A program made the position numbers and the translations under genes. From Neoechinorhynchus agilis (taxonomy: Eukaryota; Acanthocephala), in contig CM121341.1 of the NCBI GenBank assembly GCA_051530055.1, forward strand, positions 7,998,001-8,062,000: a stretch of 64,000 nucleotides of DNA, in the 5' to 3' direction. Under the pieces are notes generated by a model. It saw nothing but the letters and a program-made list of their open reading frames with translations. It was not told where the DNA came from and ran no database searches. Of the stretch, positions 53,355 through 64,000 are shown in pieces. How positions within the stretch are numbered: position 1 is the stretch's first letter; the number at the start of each line of letters is the position of its first letter.

Positions 53355-56300
53355 TTATTGGTTAGGAAGGAATTTGCATGAGATTCCATCCCACGTTAAT
53401 CCCGGTCCACATATGCACTTCGCCTTGATGCATTTTAGTTTTAATCTGGTATCACAGTCATAGTCGTTGAAGCACCACTGAGAATGTCCTGCTCGTCCAA
53501 GTACTAAAACGAAATTTTTCAACAGTTCCTACAACTAAAACACAACTCACATTTGCATCGATCTCTGTTCCAATAGTACCCATGGGAGCACTTGCATATG
53601 TTATTATGACAATACAAATTCAATTCTTGCCTACAGTCCTGATGGATGTGACAACCGGAATTGTATTTACCATCGGATGTTACTTGTTTCTCTGTATAAA
53701 CACAAATTAATGTTTTTCACTATTTAAATCGCTCAGTCACCTTCACAGTGATTACCGATCCATCGCATTGAGCCAAAACACATACATTTCCCTTGAACAC
53801 AAATCAATCCGAGTCCCTGGTTGCAATTGCGGTTCACGAAGCACTTGCCACCACATAGAGCCATCGGCGGTTCTTTTCTTTTTTAAAGTGAAATTTTTAT
53901 AGAAAATTTAGGCAACCTTTACACTTTTGACTCAAATCCCAAACGTAGTATTCATCACATTCACATTTATTGTTGCGGCACTGAAGACCACTGAACTGCT
54001 TGCAATCTGAACTAATGTAGCATCGTTCCCCATGCAGATTTCCTTCCGGTCCTAAACAATCATCCATGAGCGTTATTTAAGGCTAACGAAAAAACCATAG
54101 GCGTACTTCTACAAATGGAGTTCAGCCATCGATGATTTATGGGGCACGCGCAGGTTCCAGATTGACAAATTAATAGGAAATCCGAGTTGCAGTCCTTTTT
54201 TAATATACACGGCTCACCAAACATACTTTTGCCCTCCTCTAAACAGTTAATCAACGGGATTAAGACGAATAATTCGCCATTTTTCATGGAGCCGAGGGAA
54301 CCATCAATGCCTCTAAAAACAATAACTCTAAAGTCGTTCCCTTTTCACATGAGCAAAACAATCGTAATCCCAATTCATCCTCCCCGCATAAAGGAAAAAA
54401 GATCCAACCTCACAAAAATAACCCTCGACCGGACTCGAAATCCACTCCATAATCAACATCCATTTAACTTATCAGAAATCGAGTGTTTCTGTGAGGACCC
54501 AAACGAGGACGTTGGTCCTATTCCTTTTAAATTAACAAGTGAAACGTGTTATTATAATATATATGACATTTGTCGTCTGAAATTTAACTGACTATGTAAA
54601 ACTTGGGAAGATCAAGATAAAAACGGTTTGTCTTAAAGATTTTTTCGAACAAAAAACCCGACTTACTTATGCACTTGATACGCGCCCACTTGTACCCGGT
54701 GCCACATTGGCACTTGTTAGCATTACACGTTAATCCGACCATCGATTGGCAATCATCGGTCAGATAACACGGTTCTTTAGCCATGTTTCCATTGGGTCCT
54801 AATTAGTGACCGATTGATTTATTACCATGATTTTTAGAAAACTAATGATTACGTTTGCAGATATATCCCGACCAGGACATTTGCCCTGGACACTGACAGC
54901 TATATTCACCACAGGTAAGGCCCAGGAGGTCGTCGCAGTCCGTTACAATACTACAGGGCTCACGATAAGAACTAGATCCTTTTTCTAAATTCAAACTTAA
55001 TAATCTAAATTTTTCTTTTAGTGCTCATATACTCACTGACGCATTTGTTTCGAAGCCACGATCGATTGGGAGGACATTTGCAGCGATGGTTTGAGCAAAT
55101 TAGACCGCTGGCTTGGGAACAGTGTGAAGGGACCATGCACGGTTCGTTGAAAATGTTCCCTGATTCTCCTTTTTGAACAATTTAGTTCGATTATCAACCA
55201 TTTAAATTAAACGAACGGATGCATGCTTGATTTGCAATAACCATTTTAGGCGGACAAAGACATTTTGAGTGCCTGCAAACTAAGTGAAATCCGGTTTTGC
55301 AGTCGATTGACTTGTGGCATTTATCGCCATAAATCCCGACTGTTGTAGGAGCTGTAAAATGGATCAGTTTTTTATCAGAACCGTAAAATGTGGCCACCTT
55401 TGCATTTTGTTCCATCCCATCGTCTTGAAGCTGAACATTGACACATGAAACTGGAGCATTCTAAACCTGCCTGAGATTTGCATTGACTCGTCTTTGTACA
55501 GCTCTCCATAAATGATTTTTGAACTCCTTGAATCAGGCTTTTTTAGAACGCAAAACTATTCATCTGATCAAACTCACGTTCACATTTCGTTCCGTTCCAT
55601 CTATGATTCACAATGCATTGGCATATATAAGATCTACATTCCAGTTTCTTCAATCGACTGCACTGGACGGAAGTTAGACAGGACTTCATAAACGTTTTCG
55701 TATAAGGAACTGTGTTTTTTCGGGTTGAGTGATTCAATGAACAAAAGGAATTGTGGCATAAATACCGATACACCGTCCAAGTTCTTCGAGCCACATATTC
55801 CCGATCCCGCAAACGCACTTTCCTCGTTGGCATATGAGCGATAAAACTTTATTGCAATCACTCGTTCGAAGACACAATTCGTTCCGAACATTCCCCGATT
55901 TCCCTATTATTAGAAATGGTTATTGGCGATTATTCCAAAGTGATTTGTATAACTTAGACAGATTCCTCGCATCCAATAGTGTCCCTCTTTACATTTGCAT
56001 TTGTTGTCGATGCAGACTAGTCCAAGTGAACCGTTACAATGGTTATCCCGAAGGCATCGTTCATTTGCTTGATTTCCACTTATTCCTTTAATGAGTCCTT
56101 TGGTCGAGAATGCATCGAAAAAAGTGTTTACTAACGTCCACAAAATTTTCCATTCCAAGTAAAATCCCCACTGCAGCGGCAGGAGAAATCCACGCACCCC
56201 AACGATGCAGATTGATCGCATTCTTGATTTTGTTTGCATGGTTGAAGATGAGATGCCTTTTTCTCTTTAAATATCAAAAATCATGGAACTTGTATGTAAA

Positions 56301-59300
56301 ATAAAGAAGATAAACCTGCACACGTTGAGCCATTCCATTTCAGAAGATTCGGACATTGGCAAACGTATCCGATACATCGCAAATGGAGTCGATCGTTGCA
56401 TTTTGAATAAAAGTCACAACTCTCCATAAATGTTGACGTGATCGGTTCTTAAGATGTTTATTATGGATCCAGAGCTTTTATACGTGTCCCATGAAGCGAC
56501 TACTTACTGCTGCACTGGTTTAAACTGGAATTCCAATCAAGTCCATGGCGACACTTGCACTTATTTTCAACACACTTCAGATTACTTCCGATTGCGCAAT
56601 CCTGATGAATAATACAAGCTTCGCCATAACGATTTCCACCATCGTGTCCTAAAAGTATTTGTTTTGTAAAATTCTATTGGGATTTCTAATGACCGATCTG
56701 GCCACGCAAACGCTATGGGAGAGGAGAGTTCGACAATAGCAGTCTGACGATAACGCTGATCTAAATATTTTAAATTGACCCATTCTAGATATTGCGAATT
56801 GGAGAGTTCGCTGATTACTGTACGGACCCAGGAATTTTGTGGCAAAATGAATTATTGATATTTAAGTTACATTTTACATGTTAACACTCAGGATTTGTTG
56901 TCAATGGAGTGCAAAAACTTCAAATATGAAAAAGTCAGAAAATTCGTTTATTTATGTGTTGATTTCCAAGACTACTAACGTTTACAGAGATTGTTGTTCC
57001 ATACAAAGTTCGGACTACATTTGCATTTGTGAGTGGTGCAAACAAGTCCGGCGATTCGGTTACAGTCTGTTTTCTTTGTACATTTCTCATTTAGACTATT
57101 TCCCGATTTCCCTACCAATAGTTTCTAAGGATTAAAATAAAAATAACGATCACTCACGTCGACAGAACTCTCCATTCCAAGTGTAATTATAAGGACATTG
57201 GCACATGTATGCATTACAAACTAGTCCAAGTGATGTTTTGCATTGAAAGGTAATGCTGCATCCTTCCAGGAATCCTTCGCTCTCAATAACTAATAGTGTT
57301 TTTGAAGGAATTCGTAACGTTGATTAGGGATCACTCACCAAAGCATCGTTTATGTGAAGCGGACCACTTGCTCTTATTCACACATGAGCATTTGTTTGAT
57401 TTACATCGAAGACCGAGCATTTTGCTGCAATCAGTATTAATGTTGCATGGTTCATTGTTTATGTTTCCGTTCGGTCCTAACAAATCGAACTTTTAAAAGA
57501 AATTATACATTATAAAGCTTACGAGTGCACATTGAATTACGCCAGGTAGTGCCAAGTTTACATGCACATTTCTTCGATTCACAAATGAGTCCAACCGATC
57601 CATTGCAATCGCTAGTTCTTGTACATTCTTCATTGTAGTTCTGAGAACCACTTCCTATGATACAGATTTCAGTACACTATTAAAAAAACCGGGTTGTTTA
57701 TTAGTACTGAGACACAATCTGCCGTTCCATGAAAGACCAATCGGACATTGGCAAATAAACGAACGACAAATAAGTTTCTGATCCGAATTGCAGTCACTTG
57801 AGCGAACGCAACTGTCCATGAACTTTTGGCTTAAAGCTAACGGAAATTATTATTAGACTTATTCGAGCACCGAAACTCACATGAGCATTTATTGATTTTC
57901 CACACTTTCCCATGTGAGCAGACACATCTCAAATTGGTACATGACAACCCGACTTGGTTCATGCAATCTTTGTTGTGATAACAACTTTCGCCGTAGCTTT
58001 TCTTTTCTGATCCTAGAATTCATTATTTAAACGTGACATTAGAATATCTTTGCTACAATACCCGAGCAATTTGTTCCGATCCAAATTGATCCTTCTGGAC
58101 ACAAACACTTTTTAGAAATACAAGCCAAACCAAAGCTACTTCTGCAATCTTTGGGGACACGGCATGGTTCATTGATTGTATTTCCAAGTTGTCCTGAAGT
58201 GCAATTGATGAAATTGACCCAAAAAACAAAGAAATGTACCGATACAGAAGTGTCCATTCCATCTATTCGCATGCTGACATTGACAGACAAATTGATCACA
58301 AGTGAGTCCAAGTTCGGCCTTACATTGGGTTCGGTCTAAACAACTCTCCATAAACCCTTTCCTTATTCGCTGGCATTTGGACACTGCCCAATGGTATCCG
58401 GGTTTACAAAGACAAACATTATTAGAGCATGTCAACATCTTAGTTGAATCACAATGGATATCAGATACACAAGATCTTCCAAATGACTGAGATTCGAAAC
58501 CTGAAGAGGCTATAGTGAAAAATATGCTGAGTAAAAAGAAGATTACCTTGACATTTCTCGCCTGTCCATGGCCCGTATCGTCCACAGACACATTTATTCT
58601 TTTCGCAAGACAATCCTAGTTTCTGATCACAATGTTTGGATGTTCGGCATGACTCATCATTTGAGTTTCCACTTGAAGCAACGCAAATAGAGTCCGCCCA
58701 CACTTTCTTTGACCGGCAGATACAAACATAGTTTGGACAAATTAGTCCAGAATTCCGAGAACAATCAGATGTATTCAAACACGCCTCCATGTAAGATCGA
58801 TTCAGTCCTAGACGAAGCAGGCGGAGAAATCAAGCCGTAAATGACAACCGTTACCTTCACATGAGTCGTTTATCCACCTTTTTCCCCGGTCGCAACTGCA
58901 AATATAATTTAAACATCTTAAACCGGCGTCCAACTTGCATTCCTTCGACTTAACGCATTGTTCACCAATAGACATTTGGCCGTTTTCTATGATTTTGAAG
59001 CAGAAAATTTGGTGCTAGTCAGTTGCATAGAAAAAAACAGCGATATGAACTTTTGGTGAACATAATCCGCCGGTGAACCTCGCCTTATAAGTCATTGTTT
59101 GCAAGTGTTTAGGAAATCAAATAGGGATTATGTTCACCAAAAGTTTACATTGATTGACCCGAAGGATTTTCTCTGTCGATGAAAACAGCGATAGGTTGTC
59201 GAAAAAACAAAACATTCACTGTCTTCATAAATCGTACGAATTATTCTGAAAAAATGCTGCATTTATTCGTTCTTATTTCAACCAATAGAAGAATGGCAGT

Positions 59301-62300
59301 GGATACATCGCCAGCAATGGTCGAACAATATGTGGAATTTTTTCGATATTTTGCTTCTCAGCGTTAGTTTTGGTTGTCAATCTTTCACAGATAAAAGCTG
59401 CGATGAAACCGTTGTTAAAAACGTAAAATAAAAACTAACGAAACACTATAGTTTCTATTTTCGAAAATTTCAAAAGTCAATTCAGAATTGTTGGATCATT
59501 TTGCAGAACAAAAAATTAGGAGAACTAACCGACGCAAAGTGTTCCTGACAAGTGAAATCCTGATCGGCACCTACAAGTAAAGCGCACACAAGTCAAACGG
59601 TTGTTGGCATTGCAATCACTGTCGACATTGCACGTTCCGCCGTATTCAGACTTGAGAGCTTTGACAGGAATAAATTAAGAGAGTTTGCTTAAAGGACGTA
59701 TGCAAACCTTTGCATAGATGGCCATTCCACTTGAGTCCATGTTGACATTGACATATTGATCTTTTGCATACAAGCATCTTCGTACTATCGCACGGTTTAT
59801 TCAAATCGCATGGTGCCATGAAATCTCTCGATGACATTGTCTCTAGATCCATTTTATCCCATGAAAATGTTGATATCTAACCATTTTAATACCTTCACAT
59901 TTAATTCCGTTCCAGTAGCCACGGACGCAATCGCACTTTTGCCTTCGACAACTGAGACCTATACGAGTTTCGCATTCTTCATTGGACGAACACGGGTTTC
60001 CGTATTGTTGACTTAAATCCTCTTTTATTGGGGAAGAAGATTTTTTTAAGAAACGTGCGTTCAAAAGCGATCAAACCTTTGCATGTATTAGCGATCCATT
60101 TGAGACCAAATGAACAAACGCATTTATAGTTTAAACACGCCAATCCCAGGTTTTGGTTACAATCGAAATTATTTCGACACGGTTCATCGAATGAGTTTCC
60201 GTTGTGTCCTTTTTATGAATAGTTAAAACAGAGAATTTGTCACCTTTACATTAAAGTGGACTCACGTTTGCAGACTTTTCCATTCCATCGAAAATATGAA
60301 GTGCATTGACACAGATGATTGAGACAGTAGAGGTTTCGTGTTGTGTCGCAATAAGAAGCGTCAATACAATGGTCCATCAATGAACCGCCAGTGGCTTAAG
60401 AACTTTTTTTCGTCATTCGATATGGATATTGCTTACCAGAACACTTTTTTCCATTCCACGAGAGTCCAATTCTACATTTGCAAATCGTACTCAAACAATC
60501 CAAACCTTTCGAGTTGCAATCTGATTGGCTGACACAATGTTCGTCGTAATAATTGCCATTAGGTCCTGAAGTGTACGTTGATTTTTGTTGTTGTTCCACC
60601 AAAACAAACTTACTTCTACACAGACTTCCATTCCAGTTCATTCCGGTTAAACAAGTACACACGTTGTCGCGGCAAACGAGGTTTTTAGACGCGGAGCATT
60701 GAACGTTTCCAAAACAGTTTTCCATGAATGAAGAACCAATTCCTTCACATTTTAATGAAGTCCACACGTGTTCATTTCGACAAACGCATTTCCATTTGAG
60801 ACAAACGAGATTCAACTCGCTTTTACAATCTTCATGACTTATGCATGGTTCATTTATCGAGTTCCCAGAAAAGTCTGTTTTGAATGCAGAGTATTAGTTA
60901 GTGTCGGCGAAGAACATACTTTCGCAAATATCCCCGTTCCAACGAGCTTGATAATTACAAGCGCATCGATTATTGATGCATTTTAATCTTCTTTGAACGT
61001 CACATGTCTCATTCGAGACACAGGAACTTTGGTTAGATCCCAGAAGTGGAATGCAACTGCCGTTCCTCCACATCATATTCGGTGAGCATTTACACATCCA
61101 TATATCACATATCAATCTTTTCCGTATATTGCAGTCTGATTGAATCTGACAAGCATCTCCGAACGAGTTTCCGTTTGCTCCTAAATAAAACAGAAATCAT
61201 CATCCACTTATTTTATACTTCATCTACTTTTGCATAAGGAATTTCTCCAAGTGTAGTTGTACGGACATTCACATCGATTATTGATGCACTGAAGACCTTT
61301 AGTAAAATCACAAATTAATCCTCTTGTACATTCACCCATGAACGACGAACCAAATCCTGATTTTTTTGAAAATATTATTAACGACAAAGTATTTTTAGAA
61401 ATACAAACCAGTGCATCGTGTTCCTTGCCAACGTAAGTGCAGTCCGCATTGACACTTTGCGTCCACACATGAAAGTCCACTTTGCGGCTTACATTCATCA
61501 TCGGAAAAGCAATAATCACCCTCAATATTCCCGTCATGTCCTATTCCATTTAAATAATCGCTTCTTCAAAAAAATTGTGACTAACTCTGACAGGTTATCC
61601 CGTTCCACGCGAACTTGGGCCCACATTTGCACGTGAATTTAACACAAATCAAATTTCTTCGATGGTCGCATTGGGTTGATTTACGACAACTGTCCATAAA
61701 TCCACCAACCCCAGCTTTATCACCACAGAATATTTAAGTTAGAACAATAAAAGTACAAACCTTGACATCGGCCTTCAATCCATGCGAGTCGGCCTCGGCA
61801 CTCACATCGGTAATTGAAACACACCAGTCCGATTAATTGGTTGCAGTCATGATCATCTCGACAACTTCCTCCAATGGGATTTCCGTGGGAAACTAAAGCG
61901 TTCAATTATAATTTTGTTTTATATACTTTTCGCTTCAGAACCTTGACAAATAGATCCACTCCACGTCTTTCCACTTTCGCATTGGCACACATAATTTTTG
62001 CATTTTAGATCCTTTTCTCGCAAGCATGGTTTAGAAGCATTGCATGGATCCATAAAGCTTCCAGCGACTTTAAGAATTTTCGTGTTTTTTATGTCTCGGA
62101 AAAACGGATACAAACCTGTACACTTCCCATTGAGAAAAGGTGTATTTCCATGACATAAGCATTTCTTATTTATACAAGTTAATTTCGCTTCTACACTGCA
62201 ATCAACATCACGGATACAAGGTTCACCGAATGAGCCCAAAATTCCATCTTCTATTGCTCAGGAAAAATTAACACAGCCAATTATGTTCATATGAACTTAC

Positions 62301-64000
62301 TCTTACACATTTTCCCATTCCAGGTCAAAGATTTTGCACAAACACAGTTGTAATTTTTACAAATGAGCTTTTTAGTGTGATCACAAGATCTACTATCCCG
62401 ACAATCGTCCATAAAAGATCCCCCGCCAGCTATTTTTAAAATCTAATAAATGTGAACCGTTTTTTGACGAATTCACTAACCGATGCACTGGGTTCCCATC
62501 CACACATTCTTTGCCCGACATCGACAAACGTAGTTCGTACAAATCAGACCAGCACCTGAATCGCAGTCTTCGTTATTACCGCATTGTTCTCCTTCTGAAT
62601 TTCCATTAAATCCTATATGAAATCTAGTGAAGAAATGAAATTGCCCCAAAAAACTCTTACTGATGCACAACTTTCCGTCATAGCGAGTTTTTTCTTTGCA
62701 CCGGCAAACAAAATCAACACAAATCAAATTATGTGTTTCCTCGCAAGGTTTGTTAGTACAACTTTCCATAAATAACGCTCCCAAGACTTGATTTCACGAA
62801 AATAATAATTTATTCGCAGATACAGCGAATCAGGATATTTACCGATGCACTTTAATCCGTCGTATTTGTATCCCTTTTGACAACTGCATTTTCCGTTTTG
62901 GCAGTAAAGCCCTCTCCTAGCATCACAGTCATTGTCAATTGCACAAGGTGTTCCCGGTTGTGCAACCGCTATTTTATAAAGAAATGAAAACGCTAAAATT
63001 CTAACTTACTTCTACACTTATTATTGTGCCATTTAGTTCCACTTCGGCATGTACAGTATCCGTTCTTACATTGCATAAGAACACCGTTACATGATTCCTG
63101 ATTGGAACAACTTTTATTTATCGATGCTTTTTTTTCAAAAATAAATTAGAATTATTTAGTTGGAGAAATACTTACATTCACAAATTCGTCCGTTGAATTT
63201 CGTGTATGGACGACATACGCATTTTCCCCATTGGCAAATGAGCCCATTGACAATACCGTGGCAATCTTGCTCACTTGAACACGGCAGTAGATAAGGAGTA
63301 TTTCCTGAAGATTATCAATTAAAACTTTTTTTTAGGAAACGATTCACCTTGACATCGATCGTCTTTGTATTGGTACCCTAAAATACACTGGCACTTTTCA
63401 TGCATACAAACCATGAATTTCATGCTATCGCATTGATCATCAGAAATACATTGGTCGTTGTATTTTTTATATGCTAGTTTCGTGACTTGTGATTGGCCGA
63501 ATTTTTCAAAAGGTGAAGCGACTTACGCGAACACGTGGAATTTGATTGGTAGAATCCACGCCTGCATGCGCATTTACCAGATAAACAGACTTGACCGTGG
63601 CTGCACTCAAAATTGTATTTGCAACGTTGACCAATCGAAGTTCCGACTTTTAGGAAATGGTTATATGGTCGTATAAAAATTCATTTACCATCACAATATG
63701 TCTTTGTCCACTTGTAAGATGCTTTACAAACACATCTACCCAAATCGCAAGTGAGTCGGCTGTGATTACAGTCGTTATCATTGAAGCACATAAATCCCAC
63801 AATAGCTACATCGTTAAGAGAGTGAAAAAAATTGAAATGGAAAAAAAGGATGTACATTGACATTGTCTATCGAGCCATTCCTCGTATTTTGAACAGGTAC
63901 ATCGATATTTCCGGCATTTGAGCCCATATTGTACATCGCAATCCATGTTCGTGTTGCATTCCAAATTGTAGTTTGGATCGGCTAAAGGTTTTTTTTGTGA
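53355..64000 (-). CDS. Giant EB-module-like cysteine-rich repeat protein (5' end beyond window)
   Basis: Read from 64000 down to a TAA at 53355-53357, the minus strand carries about 54 consecutive modules of 38-45 residues, mostly one per exon, separated by introns of usually 40-70 nt. Each has the pattern C-x5-C-x5-8-L-x-C-x4-C-x-C-x8-W-x4-C, for example GEPCIRDVDCSVEAKLTC followed by CLCHGN and a closing C. Six cysteines per module fit the extracellular EB module best known from nematodes. Two module types alternate for long stretches: A with FM(E/D)SC at its start, and B with GN(S/x)xGE/DExC. The last module ends FLPNQ. The visible part is about 2,200 residues. No membrane span or signal is seen inside; those would lie upstream. 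Role unknown; a secreted, matrix or scavenger-like surface protein is inferred. One module lacks the Trp and a few have GC-altered spacing. A split into two genes cannot be excluded. Confidence 0.8.
54340..54570 (+). repeat. LINE-tail fragment inside an intron of the EB gene
   Basis: CACATGAGCAAAACAATCGT, AAAAGATCCAACCTCACAAA and AACTTATCAGAA match the satellite monomer at 50.6-52.6 kb, and GAGGACCCAAACGAGGACGT matches the 3' terminus seen at 3.4 kb. It enlarges the intron between two modules without touching either exon. Antisense to the host gene. Confidence 0.8.
59046..59147. mobile_element. 102-bp MITE-like element in an EB-gene intron
   Basis: TGAACTTTTGGTGAACATAA at 59046 and its inverse TTATGTTCACCAAAAGTTTA at about 59128-59147 form 24-bp terminal repeats. 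GACCCGAAGGATTTTCTCTG just outside the right end resembles sequence near 2560-2580 and 3950-3970, so the family has other local members. It sits in an intron widened to about 550 bp. Confidence 0.65.

Noticed and set aside
55910-56845. Separate small genes on either strand inside the EB region (for example 56582-56845 minus)
   Set aside because: They are other-frame readings of EB exons or intron sequence; the cysteine-pattern frame accounts for the coding signal.
1-64000. Retrovirus-like, LTR or Polinton-type elements
   Set aside because: I saw no paired LTRs, integrase, capsid, envelope or protein-primed polymerase signature; all recognisable element coding is LINE-type.

Overview
This window is eukaryotic, AT-rich and invertebrate, most likely nematode. 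Reasons: an EB-module-like cysteine-rich gene of the kind best known from nematodes; introns mostly 40-60 nt; GT-AG splicing; and several genes whose ATG follows a pyrimidine-tract AG acceptor by 0-30 nt, as expected for spliced-leader trans-splicing or very short 5' introns. An Enoplea/Dorylaimia-type worm is only a guess. All calls rest on reading the translations; no search was run.

Layout. 1-8.6 kb: the end of an unrecognised gene, a small membrane-protein gene, foldback elements and MITEs, a gamma/delta-sarcoglycan gene (-), tRNA-Gly(TCC), a helical orphan and tRNA-Val(TAC). 8.7-11 kb: decayed LINE-like debris around a near-perfect 305-bp-arm inverted repeat. 11.2-16.4 kb: a five-exon TSSK-like kinase, an inverted pair of SINE-like copies and a RhoGAP protein. 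16.5-27 kb: four large tandem arrays (246, 217, 332 and 144 bp) with a small homeobox gene between the first two. 27.8-34.9 kb: an ACTR10/Arp11-like gene, a LINE fragment, an array made of CLP1 5' sequence, and CLP1 itself. 35-47 kb: a jockey/CR1-like LINE, phosphatidylserine decarboxylase (-), a duplicated 346-bp unit, an SLC22-like fragment (-), a head-to-head LINE insertion, mitochondrial ribosomal protein uL24m (-), and a four-TM gene whose last exon is amplified in tandem. 47.7-53.3 kb: acylaminoacyl-peptidase, a 403-bp satellite built from a LINE 3' tail, and a tandem tRNA-derived SINE-like repeat. 53.3 kb to the window end: one huge minus-strand gene with about 54 EB-like modules.

The recognisable genes are ordinary housekeeping or developmental genes with no operon-like functional link. 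What stands out is genome behaviour: several arrays are made of the edge of a neighbouring gene or element (CLP1 start, last exon of the four-TM gene, ACTR10 end, LINE tail), alongside several foldbacks. The best candidates for something undescribed are the 0.65-kb hairpin at 9.3-9.9 kb, the EB gene whose modules alternate between two sequence types, and the arrays that replicate start codons or terminal exons.
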